Counted from the stretch's first letter, positions 48,087 through 58,674 are shown. The stretch is DNA of 64,000 nucleotides from an uncultured Verrucomicrobiota bacterium (GCA_903907995.1 CAIVQH010000018.1:56755-120754), one strand, 5' to 3'. The notes: generated by a model from the letters alone, not told the origin. Made by a program: numbers and translations.

Positions 48087-48155
48087 AGCGCCGATCTCCG
48101 ATCCGGCGCGGGGTCCCTTTTCAATCTTATCCGCGCCGGGTCGGAGACCGGCGCT
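48087..48155. repeat. REP-like inverted doublet D
   Basis: AGCGCCGATCTCCGATCCGGCGCGG ... CCGCGCCGGGTCGGAGACCGGCGCT. Confidence 0.8.
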
Positions 48156-48172
48156 CCTACCACGGGGCAGCT

Positions 48173-48451
48173 TCAGGCGGTGGGCGGGGTGCCGACCAGT
48201 TCGGTGATCTTAATGCCGAAGCGGTTTTCGACGACGACCACTTCACCGCGGCCCACGAGCTTGCGGTTTACAAACAGCTCGACGGGGGCGTCGGCTACCT
48301 TGTCCAGCTGCACGACGGAGCCGGTGTTGAGCTGCAGCACATCGCGCATGGGCAGATGACAGGAGCCGAGCTCGACGGTGACCTGGACGGGCACGTCCAT
48401 GAGGATGTCGAGGTTGGCGATGGAATTGGGAGAAATGCTCATGGGTTGCAA
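48173..48451 (-). CDS. fliN: Flagellar motor switch protein FliN
   Basis: LDILMDVPVQVTVELGSCHLPMRDVLQLNTGSVVQLDKVADAPVELFVNRKLVGRGEVVVVENRFGIKI. Confidence 0.95.
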   Translation of the reverse strand: MQPMSISPNSIANLDILMDVPVQVTVELGSCHLPMRDVLQLNTGSVVQLDKVADAPVELFVNRKLVGRGEVVVVENRFGIKITELVGTPPTA

Positions 48452-48456
48452 AAGGG

Positions 48457-49476
48457 TCAGGTTTTCATCACCTGCGTGACCTCAACGGCCCACTTGCCAC
48501 CACGGCTCCCCAGTCGTCCGGAGAACTTGTGCAGGTCGGCCAGGCGAATCTGGACATGGTTTAGCAGATCGCGATCAAAATCCAAGGTGTCACCGATCTT
48601 GAGCCGGGTAAGCTGGCCGGTGGTCATGGTGCGGCTGGGCAGCTCGGCGGTGACGGGAATTTCAATGTCTTCCATTTCCTGCCGCCAGCGGGGTGGGACA
48701 AGCGTGGCCGAGGCGGCCTCATCAAAGCTGGGATCCACGCTCCTGTTCAGCAGGCGGACCAGCGGTTCGATGGTGGGGTAGGGAAAGCCGAACTGGATCT
48801 GTTCCGTGCAGTCGCCGATGCGCGCCTCCAACGACAGGCACAGCATCACGCAGTCCCAGGGGGAGGTGTTGAGAAAGCGGGCGTTGCTCTCGTGGGCGAG
48901 CACGGTATGGCGCATGTCCATGGTGCCGGCCCAGTGGCTGCACCATTCGCCCAGGATGATCTGCACCACCTGGTCGAGCAGCGCGACCTCGATCTCGCTG
49001 AGGTCGCGTTCGGCCTTCATGGAATGGCCCGGGCCGCCCATCAGGCGGTCCACGACGGTCAGTCCCAGACGCGAGTTCACGTGCAGGATGCTGATGCCGC
49101 GCAGCGGCTCGGTCTTGAAAAGGACGATGTGGGAGGGATTGGGCAGCGACTCGGTGAACCGCTGAAAAGTCAGCGTGCTGAGCTGCGACATCTGGAGCGA
49201 AAACTCGACGCGCAGGTGGATGGACAGCCGCGCCGCCAGCGAGCGGATGAACTCCTCGTGGTGCAGGCGCAGCTTCCGCAGCTCCAGCGCCGTCAGATAG
49301 ACCGGATGCCGGAAATCATAGGGCTGGATGGCATCCTTGGACTGCTGGCTCTTCGCACCATCGGCCTGGTGGATGACCGTCTTCGACTCCGACTCGGCCA
49401 CCTGGGCGAGCAGGTTCTCGACCTCGCTTTGCGAGAGAACCTCCTGTCCGGCGGCGATGTTGTCGGTCGAATCCAT
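48457..49476 (-). CDS. fliM: Flagellar motor switch protein FliM
   Basis: VLSQSEVENLLAQV, YDFRHPVYLTALELRKLRLHHEEFIRSLAARLS, DRLMGGPG. Confidence 0.93.
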   Translation of the reverse strand: MDSTDNIAAGQEVLSQSEVENLLAQVAESESKTVIHQADGAKSQQSKDAIQPYDFRHPVYLTALELRKLRLHHEEFIRSLAARLSIHLRVEFSLQMSQLSTLTFQRFTESLPNPSHIVLFKTEPLRGISILHVNSRLGLTVVDRLMGGPGHSMKAERDLSEIEVALLDQVVQIILGEWCSHWAGTMDMRHTVLAHESNARFLNTSPWDCVMLCLSLEARIGDCTEQIQFGFPYPTIEPLVRLLNRSVDPSFDEAASATLVPPRWRQEMEDIEIPVTAELPSRTMTTGQLTRLKIGDTLDFDRDLLNHVQIRLADLHKFSGRLGSRGGKWAVEVTQVMKT

Positions 49477-49477
49477 G

Positions 49478-50065
49478 TTATTGGATGGCGAATTCGGGCA
49501 GGTAGATTTCGCTGACCGGGTTGCCCCCCAGCACGTTGTTGAACGCGGCAATCAGCTCCGTGCGGATCATGTTCCGGGCGCCGGGTTTTTCCAGGTCAAT
49601 GATGGTCTTGCTGGCCAGTGTGCTGGCGGCGGCATCGCGTAACTGGGCGTCATGCTTTTCCACCTCGTCCTTCAGGGAGGGGCTTTCACCCACCAGGGTG
49701 ATGCTGACCATCAGGTAACGCGTCCCCATGGTGCCGGAGACGTTGACCAGCACCTTGTTGCCCAGCGATACGGCGACCTTGCCATCGGTGGCTTCGCCGG
49801 CCTTGCCTTCCTTCTTTTCGGCGGCCGGCTTGGCCGCGTGCTCCCCGCCTTCCTTGGCGGCCGCATGTTCCTCGGGGGCTGCCGAAGCGCCGCCGGAATT
49901 CAGCTTGGGCAGGAGCACGAACACCGCCACGCCATAGGCGATGGCCGGCATCAGGATCAGGTTGGCCAGCAGTGGCAGCCAGGCCTTGAAGCCACCGCCC
50001 GAGGCGGGTGCTGCGGCGGCTCCGCCATCGGCGGGTGCGGCAGTTGCGCTGGAAGCGTCTTTCAT
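49478..50065 (-). CDS. fliL: Flagellar basal body-associated FliL family protein
   Basis: Single N-terminal TM, C-terminal RDAAASTLASKTIIDLEKPGARNMIRTELIAAFNNVL; position next to fliM. Confidence 0.85.
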   Translation of the reverse strand: MKDASSATAAPADGGAAAAPASGGGFKAWLPLLANLILMPAIAYGVAVFVLLPKLNSGGASAAPEEHAAAKEGGEHAAKPAAEKKEGKAGEATDGKVAVSLGNKVLVNVSGTMGTRYLMVSITLVGESPSLKDEVEKHDAQLRDAAASTLASKTIIDLEKPGARNMIRTELIAAFNNVLGGNPVSEIYLPEFAIQ

Positions 50066-50086
50066 GGCAGGGAGGGATGGGCGTTA

Positions 50087-50905
50087 TCAGCGCTTCAGAC
50101 CGACGATTTCCTGGAGGATCTCATCGCTGGTGGTGATGACCCGGGCGTTGGCCTGGAAGCCGCGCTGGGCGGTGATCATGTTCACGAATTCGGACGGGAG
50201 ATCGACATTGGAGGATTCCAGCACGCCGCTGCGGATGCTGCCCAGGCCCTGAGTCCCGGGGGCGGCGGCACCGGCCGCACCGGCACCGCCCAGCGGACCG
50301 GCCTGGACCAGGCCTGAGTACAGATTGTTGCCCACCTTCTGCAGCGCCTGGGGCGTGTTGAAGTTCTGCAACAGGATCTGGCCCCGGTCGGCGCTCGTAC
50401 CGTCGGAGAGTTTCACGGTGATTTTGCCGTCCTGTCCGATGCTGTAGCTGGTCCGGGTCGTGCCGTCGGCGGGGTCGAGCTTCAGGTCGCCCTTGGTGGT
50501 GCCATCCGTGGAGCCCTGCACCCGTTCGCCCGTTTCCGTGACCAGATAATTCTGGGAGTCCAGGTGGAAATTGCCCGCGCGTGTGGCGAACTCCTCGCCA
50601 GTGGTTGAGTTGCGCACGACAAAGAAGCCGGTGCCATCGACCGCCAGGTCACTGTCGAGGCCCGACTGGAAGCTGCCCTGGGTGAAATTGCTTTCGGTCG
50701 CCGAAGTGGCAACGCCGGTTCCCACCTGCACGCCGGACGACCCGTTGCTGGAGGCCTCCAGCGTCTGGCTGAACGTGTCCTCAAAGGTGGTGCGGCTGGA
50801 CTTGTAGCCGACGGTGTTGGAGTTGGCGATGTTGTTGCCGACGGAGGTGAGCTGTCCCTGGAACGCCTCGAGGCCGCTGATTCCGGTATTGAGTGAGGAA
50901 AGCAT
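50087..50905 (-). CDS. flgE: Flagellar hook protein FlgE (short)
   Basis: [45 protein letters not shown] ... [41 protein letters not shown]. Confidence 0.85.
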   Translation of the reverse strand: MLSSLNTGISGLEAFQGQLTSVGNNIANSNTVGYKSSRTTFEDTFSQTLEASSNGSSGVQVGTGVATSATESNFTQGSFQSGLDSDLAVDGTGFFVVRNSTTGEEFATRAGNFHLDSQNYLVTETGERVQGSTDGTTKGDLKLDPADGTTRTSYSIGQDGKITVKLSDGTSADRGQILLQNFNTPQALQKVGNNLYSGLVQAGPLGGAGAAGAAAPGTQGLGSIRSGVLESSNVDLPSEFVNMITAQRGFQANARVITTSDEILQEIVGLKR

Positions 50906-50911
50906 GATGTA

Positions 50912-51373
50912 TTAGGGATTGGTGGTTTGCGGGGTGGTGGTTTGCGGGGCGGCGGGAGTCACGCTCAGCACCTGGCTGAGATCGTAACCCACGCCGTTCA
51001 CGACGATTTGCGGCTTCCCTGCCTGGATGTTGACGGCCTGTACGGTGCCCTGGGCAGTCGTGTTTGCATCTGCCTGCACGCTCACACTCTGACCGATCAG
51101 CGAGTAAGCCTGCGAAATATCCTGCTGGTCGCGCAACCCAGTCACGTCCTGACCCATGGTTTTGGACTGTTCCAGCGTGCTGAACTGCGCCATCTGCGCG
51201 ATGAAGTCGGTGTCCTTCTGCGGTTCCAGCGGATCCTGCGACGTCATCTGGGCCACGAGCAGCTTCAGAAAATCGTCCTGCCCGAGCGTCTTCACCGGGG
51301 TGCGCGCCGTGGGGTCGGTGGTGGTGGTGTCACCCGCGATGGCGGGGGCGGAGATGGCGGAAATGGCGGACAT
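50912..51373 (-). CDS. flgD: Flagellar hook capping protein FlgD
   Basis: [40 protein letters not shown]. Confidence 0.92.
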   Translation of the reverse strand: MSAISAISAPAIAGDTTTTDPTARTPVKTLGQDDFLKLLVAQMTSQDPLEPQKDTDFIAQMAQFSTLEQSKTMGQDVTGLRDQQDISQAYSLIGQSVSVQADANTTAQGTVQAVNIQAGKPQIVVNGVGYDLSQVLSVTPAAPQTTTPQTTNP

Positions 51374-51380
51374 ATAAATA

Positions 51381-52949
51381 TCAGGCCCAGGAATCCAGCA
51401 GGCCGAGACGTTTGATGAGTTGGCGGACGGTCAGATTGTTGGCGGTGCTCGCCGTGATGGGGAGGGAAGACGGTTGGGGAGCGGGCGACCCATTTTCCGG
51501 AGTCTGGGGCAGTTCGCGGCGGGCGGCCCCTTCGCCCTGCGCGCCGGTTCCCATCGCCAGAGCTTCACCACCGGAAAGCGGCAGCAGCCGGATGCCCTGT
51601 TGCGCAAGGGAATCCTGCAGCTGAGTCCAGTTGGAACCCAGCTGCTGCAGGTCACCACCGGTCACGTGCGCGCGGGCCTCGGTCTGTCCGTCGCGGGTGG
51701 CGAACTCCAAGCGGATCTCCGTCTGCGGATCGGGCTTGAGCACGACCGCCATCGAGTTCAACCCGGAGCTTTTGAAGTGGATCGCCTGTTCAGCGATATG
51801 GGCGGCCAGTGGGACCGGAGCTGCCGCCACCTCCTTGGCGTCGGCTGAAAGTTCGTTGAGCGTGCCGGACACGGCAGGATTGCCGGCGGACAGCGCCGAA
51901 ATATCGTCCGCTTCGGAACCCGCACCATGCCTGGTGCGCCAGCCAGTGCTGATGACGGCCTGTACCCGTCGGCCGTCACCGGGGGAATTTTGCCGGGTAA
52001 GGAACCCTCGGCCAAACCACCCGGCAATTTCGGACTGTTCGCGCCCTGATTTCATCGTGCTTTCCTGTTGAGCACCGGGCGTGCCACGCATTTCAACCGA
52101 CTCAACTGGCGGTTGTTGGGCCTCACTTGCCACTGGGACGGACGACTCGGCCACCGGCTCAGACTTTGCGGGTTCAGACACTTCTTCCCAGCCGGGGGGC
52201 AACGTCAGAGGCTTGGTCTCCGACGCGGCGGGTGCGGGCTTGGACGTCGCTTCCACGGGCAAGTCTTTTGCTGGAGTCGGGGCACTGGGGCGCAGATGGG
52301 AAGGGCTCTCGGCGGTGACCACTTTTTGGTTGGCGGTGGCTTGCGGTATCACCGGTGCGGACCGGGCGAGCAGCTGGGTCAGCGGCATTTTTCCCATCCC
52401 GAATTCCGGCCCAGCATCGCCAGCCGGCGGCAGTTGGATTTCTGCAGCTACGCCCGACGCACAGAGGGTGTCCGTCGGGATTTCATGCGACTGATCGGCG
52501 GCACCGGCTGGGACAAATGTTTCCGGAGGCAGCGGCTTGGGGATCGGCTGGAACGGAAACGCCAGCATGAACGCGGTCGCTGTCGGGGCTTTTTCTTCCG
52601 AATCCGAGCGCTTGAGCCGTGTCTTGGCCTGGCCTGTCGTCTTGCCGGATGGCAGATCTTCCTCGCCCGATACGTCTTGGTCGGGCGGTGTTTCGCAATC
52701 GGTGGCGAAGGATTGAAAAGAGGACGTCGGTTGCTGGCCCTGCGGCTGGGCCGCGGCGCCTTTGATTTTCCCTGCCGGGAAGGCTGCCGCTTTTTCCGAG
52801 GGCGACGGGCCGGCGCTTTCGCCCGCCTGCATCTGGCGGGTCAGCAGCTCATGCCAACTGGCCGGCGATGATCCGGGAGTAATCGTCGGGCCGGCTTGTC
52901 CGCCGGACCTCGGAGTGGCGGAGCCTGGGGCTGACGCCGGAATGTTCAT
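51381..52949 (-). CDS. fliK: Flagellar hook-length control protein FliK
   Basis: Long P/A/S-rich region and C-terminal [52 protein letters not shown]; context. Confidence 0.82.
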   Translation of the reverse strand: MNIPASAPGSATPRSGGQAGPTITPGSSPASWHELLTRQMQAGESAGPSPSEKAAAFPAGKIKGAAAQPQGQQPTSSFQSFATDCETPPDQDVSGEEDLPSGKTTGQAKTRLKRSDSEEKAPTATAFMLAFPFQPIPKPLPPETFVPAGAADQSHEIPTDTLCASGVAAEIQLPPAGDAGPEFGMGKMPLTQLLARSAPVIPQATANQKVVTAESPSHLRPSAPTPAKDLPVEATSKPAPAASETKPLTLPPGWEEVSEPAKSEPVAESSVPVASEAQQPPVESVEMRGTPGAQQESTMKSGREQSEIAGWFGRGFLTRQNSPGDGRRVQAVISTGWRTRHGAGSEADDISALSAGNPAVSGTLNELSADAKEVAAAPVPLAAHIAEQAIHFKSSGLNSMAVVLKPDPQTEIRLEFATRDGQTEARAHVTGGDLQQLGSNWTQLQDSLAQQGIRLLPLSGGEALAMGTGAQGEGAARRELPQTPENGSPAPQPSSLPITASTANNLTVRQLIKRLGLLDSWA

Positions 52950-53572
52950 TTTGCTTTCGCGGCGGCCGCGTTGGATGAAACCCGCAGACGCTCAGAAAGG
53001 CCGGCGGCCCGCTTGGCCTCGGGGGCACCCTGCTTGGCCATGGCTTCCAGGACCGCGGCGGACTCCGCTTCTTTCATGAGCAGAAGAATCTTCCCGACGG
53101 AATCGTCATCCAGTTCGCGGAAAATCTTGGCCGCGCCGTCCGGTGTCATGGTCGAATACATCTTCGCCAGCCGCTTCAGGTTGCCGACCTCATCGCCCTT
53201 GACCTTGGTCAGACTTTTTTCGAAGTCCGTCTGCATCCGCTGCACCTCCTGGATGACGCGGTCGATTTCCTGCCGCTCCACCTGCAGGCGGGAAGCCAGT
53301 TCGTTCAGCCCGTTTTCCCGCGTGGCCAACGATTCCTTCTGCTCACGCAACTCCTTCACGAGCTGCTCGACTTCCGGATTCTGCGGGTCCCAGACCAGCT
53401 TCGGTGCGGCCGGAGTTCCAGCCTTGTGAGGTGCAGCCTTTGTCTTTCTTGCCGTCGGAGCGGGGGCGGCAGCCTGGACGGGCTTAAGGCTGCGCAACTC
53501 CCAGAACGTCGTCCCAAGATAGAGGAGCGCGCCCAGCACGGAGGCCAGCATCGGTGATTGCAAAATCTTCAT
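52946..53572 (-). CDS. MotE-like coiled-coil flagellar chaperone (MgtE-N-like C-terminus)
   Basis: N-terminal TM, coiled coil, KMYSTMTPDGAAKIFRELDDDSVGKILLLMKEAESAAVLEAMA. Confidence 0.75.
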   Translation of the reverse strand: MKILQSPMLASVLGALLYLGTTFWELRSLKPVQAAAPAPTARKTKAAPHKAGTPAAPKLVWDPQNPEVEQLVKELREQKESLATRENGLNELASRLQVERQEIDRVIQEVQRMQTDFEKSLTKVKGDEVGNLKRLAKMYSTMTPDGAAKIFRELDDDSVGKILLLMKEAESAAVLEAMAKQGAPEAKRAAGLSERLRVSSNAAAAKAK

Positions 53573-53583
53573 GGCAGTCGTGG

Positions 53584-54030
53584 TCAGGCGTGGGCGGCGA
53601 GGCTGGGCCGCGGTGCAAGATCATCCAGCCAGCGCTGATCCTCACGCTGGAGGTCGCGCTGGTATTCCTGGCGGCATTTGACGTGGTGTTTTTCCACCGC
53701 CTCACGTTCCTGCCGGGCCTTCAGCAGGGCGTGAAAGTGCTGCTGGACGATGCGTTCGGCGTTCTGCAAATCGGCGGCGCACTGGCTGCGGCGTTCCTGG
53801 ATGACCAGGCAGAACTGCTGCCGGCGGCTGACCTGGTGGGCCGGGCAGCCGGCGGTCACAAGCTCCTGGATCTCGAAACGCGCGAGGCTGAGCTCGTGCT
53901 CCACGTCCTCCAGCCGCTTCTGTGCCTGGGCGCGCCGGGCGAGGACGAGGGCGTATTGCTCGCCCGCCTCGTGTTCGCGCCGTTCCCGGAGCATCTGCAC
54001 GGCCTGCAATTTGTAGCGAAACGGTTTCAT
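53584..54030 (-). CDS. fliJ: Flagellar export protein FliJ
   Basis: KPFRYKLQAVQMLRERREHEAGEQYALVLARRAQAQ; position next to fliI. Confidence 0.85.
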   Translation of the reverse strand: MKPFRYKLQAVQMLRERREHEAGEQYALVLARRAQAQKRLEDVEHELSLARFEIQELVTAGCPAHQVSRRQQFCLVIQERRSQCAADLQNAERIVQQHFHALLKARQEREAVEKHHVKCRQEYQRDLQREDQRWLDDLAPRPSLAAHA

Positions 54031-54045
54031 GGTCTCAGAGGGTCA

Positions 54046-55419
54046 TCAGTTTTTCCGGGGCGCGGGTGCAGCCGGCTTTTCGCGGTCGGCGGCCTTCATC
54101 ACGTCGGCGAGCAGCTGCCAGCTTTCACGGGCGGAAACGCCCTGTGACACGGCCTGGCGGAGAAAGAGGTTCAGCGGCTCATGCAGGCGGATTGAGCGGT
54201 CCACCGCCGCATTGCTGCCGGGCGGGTAGGCGCCAATGCTGATGAGGTCCTGGTTCTTGCGGTGCACCGCGAGGGCTTCCCGCGCACCGCCGGCCAGGGC
54301 CTGCTGCTCGGTGCTGGTCAGGTCGCGCACGAGGCGGCTGACGCTTTCGAGCACATCAATCGCGGGATAGTGGTTCTGCGTGGCGAGCTCACGCGTGAGC
54401 ACGATGTGGCCATCCAGGATGGAGCGCACCGCGTCGGCGATGGGCTCGTTCATGTCGTCGCCCTCGACCAGCACGGTGAAGAGCCCGGTGATCGAGCCCT
54501 GTTCGCCGGTGCCCGCCCGCTCCAGCAACTGGGGCAGGAGTGAAAACACCGAGGGCGTGTAGCCGCGTGTGGCCGGCGGCTCGCCGACGGCCAGGCCGAT
54601 CTCGCGTTGGGCCATCGCGAAACGGGTCACGGAATCCATCATCAGCAGGACGTTCTTTCCCGTGTCGCGGAAGTGTTCCGCGATGGTCATGGCGACGAAC
54701 GCCCCCTTGAGCCGGGCCAGGGCCGGGTCATTGGAAGTCGCCACCACGATCACGGATTTGCGGCGGCCCGCCTCATCCAGATCTTTCTCCAGAAACTCTC
54801 GCACCTCGCGCCCGCGTTCGCCGATGAGGGCGATCACGTTCACGTCGGCTTCGGCACGGCTCGCCATCATGCCCAGCAGGGTGGACTTGCCGACGCCGCT
54901 GCCGGCGAAGATGCCGAGCCGCTGGCCGCGACCGCAGGGAACGAAGGTGTCCAGCGCCTTGATGCCGGTCTGGAACGGCAGCTGGATGCGCTGGCGACGG
55001 AGCGGGTGGGGAGGCTGGACGTTGACGGGGATGTGCCGGTCCGCTTCCAGCGAGCCGCGTCCGTCAATGGGATTGCCCAGTCCGTCGAGCACCCGGCCCA
55101 GCAGTTTGTCCCCGACCGGTGCCTGCAGGGGCCGGCCCAGGGCGATGACTTCGCTTCCGGGCTGGATGCCGTGCGTTTCGCCCAGCGGCATCAGCAGCAC
55201 ATGCCGGTCGCGGAACCCTACGACTTCCGCCAGCGTGGAACCGTCGCGCCGCGCCGACTCGATGCGGCAGACCTCGCCGACACCGGCCAGCGGGCCTTCG
55301 GACTCGATGATGAGCCCGATCACCTGGGCCACGCGGCCGCGGTTTTGCAGCACGCGTGTGCCGCGCACCTTTTCGGTCAGTTGCTTCAGCCGGCTCGGAA
55401 ATGGAAGCGGGGCGGTCAT
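54046..55419 (-). CDS. fliI: Flagellum-specific ATP synthase FliI
   Basis: RLGIFAGSGVGKSTLLGMMA, VIALIGERGREVREFLE, PPATRGYTPSVFSLLPQLLERAG. Confidence 0.95.
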   Translation of the reverse strand: MTAPLPFPSRLKQLTEKVRGTRVLQNRGRVAQVIGLIIESEGPLAGVGEVCRIESARRDGSTLAEVVGFRDRHVLLMPLGETHGIQPGSEVIALGRPLQAPVGDKLLGRVLDGLGNPIDGRGSLEADRHIPVNVQPPHPLRRQRIQLPFQTGIKALDTFVPCGRGQRLGIFAGSGVGKSTLLGMMASRAEADVNVIALIGERGREVREFLEKDLDEAGRRKSVIVVATSNDPALARLKGAFVAMTIAEHFRDTGKNVLLMMDSVTRFAMAQREIGLAVGEPPATRGYTPSVFSLLPQLLERAGTGEQGSITGLFTVLVEGDDMNEPIADAVRSILDGHIVLTRELATQNHYPAIDVLESVSRLVRDLTSTEQQALAGGAREALAVHRKNQDLISIGAYPPGSNAAVDRSIRLHEPLNLFLRQAVSQGVSARESWQLLADVMKAADREKPAAPAPRKN

Positions 55420-56006
55420 CAGGGCTCCAAAGCTTGGCGCAGCATCTCCAGCTTGGTTTCACGGCGGCCATCAATCACCCCGAGCCGGGTCTGCACGAGG
55501 CAGCCGCCCCGGGTGACTTCGGAGGAGGGTTCCAGGCGCATGCGGTCGCCCCCGATGTTGGTGGTCAGCAACGGCGAGCCGGCCTGTTCCAGCAGGGCGA
55601 TATCCTCGGGATGCAGCAGCACCCGGATATTGGCCTTGTCCTCGATCTCGGCGAGCGACTCCTGCACGACTGCCGCAACCTGTTCCTCAGTGATGGGCAG
55701 GCCGGCGACCAGCTTTCGGGCGGCCGCGAGTGCGAGCGCGATGAGAGCCGTCTCGCAGTCACGGGCGACGGTGGTCACGCCTTCGCCCAGAGATTTCAGC
55801 ACACCATCACGGAGCCGGGCAAAGCCCGCCCGTTCCTGCTGCAACCGTTCGGCGGCGGCCTGTTCCGCCTCCTGCCGGCCACGCTCGTAGCTCGCCGCCT
55901 CGCGCTCGCGGATGCGCGCGTCCAGCGTCTCGCTGTGCCCGGGCTGGGCCAGCAGGGCGCCGTGCAGCGGCGAGGCGAGCGTGATGGACTGGCTGAGCTT
56001 TTTCAC
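55419..56006 (-). CDS. fliH: Flagellar assembly protein FliH
   Basis: YERGRQEAEQAAAERLQQE..., LALAAARKLVAGLPITEEQVAAVVQESLAEI; between fliG and fliI. Confidence 0.85.
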   Translation of the reverse strand: MKKLSQSITLASPLHGALLAQPGHSETLDARIREREAASYERGRQEAEQAAAERLQQERAGFARLRDGVLKSLGEGVTTVARDCETALIALALAAARKLVAGLPITEEQVAAVVQESLAEIEDKANIRVLLHPEDIALLEQAGSPLLTTNIGGDRMRLEPSSEVTRGGCLVQTRLGVIDGRRETKLEMLRQALEP

Positions 56007-57046
56007 GTGGCCGCCTTCTCATTGGGATCGCCAAGCTCGATCTCGCCCTCGCTTTCGAGGCGGCGGACGGTCTCGATGATGCGCATCTGGGCCGCCTCGA
56101 TGTCCCGCAGCTTGAGCGGGCCCATGAGGCTGATTTCCTCGGCGACCGTTTCGGCCGCACGCTTGGAGAGGGAGCTGAGGATGAGGTTCTTGAGCTTGTC
56201 GCTCGCCGTCTTGAGGGAGACTGCGAGGTCGCGGATATCCACCTCGCGGAGGACGCGCTGGACGGCCGAGGGATCGAGATTCGAAAGGTCCTCGAAGGTG
56301 AACATCTTCTGCCGGATGGCCTGGCTGAGCTCCGGGTTGCGTTCCTCGAGGGTGATGAGGAACGACTTGCTGAGATTCTTGTCGAGCGCGTTGAGCAGGT
56401 CGGCGGCAGACTTCACGCCGCCCGTCTGGTTGAGCGCGCGCGTGTGCTTGCCGCCCAGGCGCCGGTTGATGACCTCGACGATCTTTTCCACCACCTCGAT
56501 CGGGGTGGCGGAAAGGGTGGCCAGGCGTTCGATGACCTCCCCGCGCAGATCCTGCCGGAGCATGAGCAGGAGCTGCGACGCCTTGTCCGGGGGCAGGTAG
56601 CTGGTGATCAGGGCGATGGTCTGGGCCTGCTCCTGCTTGATCAGGTTGAAAATCTGGCGCGCCTCCAGGTCGACGATCTGCTGGATCGCGGCGACGGACG
56701 GGCGCTGCGGGGCCACGCGGCTGATGATGTTCGACGCCTTGAAGAGGCCCACGGCCTTTTCCAGCGTGGTCTGGGTGAACTCGATGCCGCCGCGGATCGA
56801 CGTGCTGGCCTGCACGGCCACATCGCTGAACTCGTTCAGGATCTCCTGCTGCAGCTCCTGCGTGAGCAGGGGCATCTTCGTCATTTCGCTGATGACCGCC
56901 TCCAGCTCGTGCTCGTCCAGCTGCTTCATCAGCTGCGAGGCGGACTCCTGGCCCAGGGTGATCAGCAGGGCGGCCAGCTTCTGCACCTTGGTGAACTTGG
57001 CAATGTCGGCAATGGCCGTTGTCTTGGCTTCCGAATGGGCTTCCAT
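56003..57046 (-). CDS. fliG: Flagellar motor switch protein FliG
   Basis: KLAALLITLGQESASQLMKQLDEHELEAVISEMTKM, EERNPELSQAIRQKMFTFEDLSNLDPSAVQRVLREVD. Confidence 0.95.
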   Translation of the reverse strand: MEAHSEAKTTAIADIAKFTKVQKLAALLITLGQESASQLMKQLDEHELEAVISEMTKMPLLTQELQQEILNEFSDVAVQASTSIRGGIEFTQTTLEKAVGLFKASNIISRVAPQRPSVAAIQQIVDLEARQIFNLIKQEQAQTIALITSYLPPDKASQLLLMLRQDLRGEVIERLATLSATPIEVVEKIVEVINRRLGGKHTRALNQTGGVKSAADLLNALDKNLSKSFLITLEERNPELSQAIRQKMFTFEDLSNLDPSAVQRVLREVDIRDLAVSLKTASDKLKNLILSSLSKRAAETVAEEISLMGPLKLRDIEAAQMRIIETVRRLESEGEIELGDPNEKAAT

Positions 57047-57048
57047 GG

Positions 57049-58674
57049 TCACTTGGATTTGCTCCGGTTCATCCACGAGCGGATGGCTTGGGCCATGTTA
57101 TTGGGGTTGTCGCGGATCAGCTGGTTCAGCACATCGACGGTCACGATGCCGCCGGGCAGGGGCGACTTGCCGTTTTCGAGGTGGCCGTTGGCCTTGCTTT
57201 CCGCGCCGGCGGTGGCGAAGTCCCCGATGGGAATCCCGAGCGGGATGTTCTCCATCGGCGTCTTCTGGAAGGTGCGCCAGAAGAGGCCCAAAATGGCGAG
57301 TCCAAGGACGGGATAGATCAGCTTGGTACCCAGCCCGATCCAGAACTGCTTGCGCTCATCCTTATCGAGCTTGTCGGTCAGCTCCACCGCCTGCTGGTCG
57401 TTGAAGGGCATTTCCTCCAGCGTGATCTCATCCAGCCGTTGGGCGTCGCCGCCCTCCTGGATGCCCAGTGCGCTCTGGACGATATGCTTCAGCTTCAGCA
57501 GCTCCTCGGGGCTGCGCGGGTTGGCGACCCGGTTGGTGGCCGTGGTCGTCATGCGCGCCGCCACGAACACGGCGGCGGAAACCCGCTTCAGGCCGCCGGC
57601 GGTCTGCGTGAGGCTGCTGGTGGACTTGTTGATCTCGAACTGGGTGTTCGCTACCTTCTTCCTCGTGTTGGTCCGGTTGGCGGTGAGGTTGGAGGTCGGG
57701 GAATTGGTCTCCGCGTTGGCGTTGACGGTCACGCCCGGCACGCCGGCGTTGGGCGTGGTGGTGGTGGTGTCGGTGTTTTCGTCGTTGAGCGTGGTGGTGC
57801 GGATCACCTGGCCCTCGGGATCAAACTTCTCCTCGGTCCGCGTCTGGCTGTCGAAGTTGATGTCGGCGGACACGCGGACCACGGCCTGGCCGGGGCCGAG
57901 CACCTTTTCCAGCATCCCCTCCGCCTTCTTGGCGAGGTAATGTTCAAGCTCCTTGCGCGCCCCGAGCTGGGTGGTGGTCATGCCCGCGAGCGAATTCTCA
58001 TCGGAATTCTCCGAAAGCACGTTGCCCTGGTTGTCCACGACCGAGACAAAGTTCGCCTGCAATCCCTCGACCGAGTTCGCCACCAGGAAGCGGATCGCAT
58101 TCACCGTCTGGGGCGGTAGCGTGGCATTGCCGCGCACGCGGACGAAGACGGAGGCGGTCGGCTTGCGGGTGTTGTCCACCAGCAGCCGGTTTTCCGGCAT
58201 GACGATCATCACCCGGGCGCTCTCGATGCTGTCCACCTGGCCGATGGTCCGGGCGAGTTCGCCCTGCACCGCGCGGAGGTAGTTGGCGCGCTGCACGAAG
58301 TCGGAGATACCAAACGCCGGCTTGTCAAAAATCTCGAACCCGACGCCGTCGCCGGCGCGCGGGATTCCTTTTGCGGCGAGCTGCATCCGCATCAGATGAA
58401 CCTTGTCGGCGGGCACCAGGATGGAACCGCCGGCACGGCTGATCTGATAGGGCACCTTGGCGTCATCCAGCGCGGCGACGACCTTGGCGGCTTCGGCCTC
58501 CTCGAGGCGGCCGTAGAGCAGGGCGTAATCGGTCCGGTTGGACCAGACGGCAATGCCCACGAGGCCGGCGACGAGCGCGAGGCCGGCCACCACCATGGTG
58601 ACGCGCTGGTTCAGGCCAAGCTGCTTCCAGATGGAGAGCAGCTGTTGGAGAATTTGTGCGGGAGAGTCTTTCAC
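57049..58674 (-). CDS. fliF: Flagellar M-ring protein FliF
   Basis: DYALLYGRLEEAEAAKVVAALDDAKVPYQI, FVQRANYLRAVQGELARTIGQVDSIESARVMIVMPE. Confidence 0.95.
   Translation of the reverse strand: MKDSPAQILQQLLSIWKQLGLNQRVTMVVAGLALVAGLVGIAVWSNRTDYALLYGRLEEAEAAKVVAALDDAKVPYQISRAGGSILVPADKVHLMRMQLAAKGIPRAGDGVGFEIFDKPAFGISDFVQRANYLRAVQGELARTIGQVDSIESARVMIVMPENRLLVDNTRKPTASVFVRVRGNATLPPQTVNAIRFLVANSVEGLQANFVSVVDNQGNVLSENSDENSLAGMTTTQLGARKELEHYLAKKAEGMLEKVLGPGQAVVRVSADINFDSQTRTEEKFDPEGQVIRTTTLNDENTDTTTTTPNAGVPGVTVNANAETNSPTSNLTANRTNTRKKVANTQFEINKSTSSLTQTAGGLKRVSAAVFVAARMTTTATNRVANPRSPEELLKLKHIVQSALGIQEGGDAQRLDEITLEEMPFNDQQAVELTDKLDKDERKQFWIGLGTKLIYPVLGLAILGLFWRTFQKTPMENIPLGIPIGDFATAGAESKANGHLENGKSPLPGGIVTVDVLNQLIRDNPNNMAQAIRSWMNRSKSK

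Noticed and set aside
55356-56600. 414 aa plus-strand ORF across fliH/fliG
   Set aside because: Antisense to overlapping, well-supported flagellar genes.
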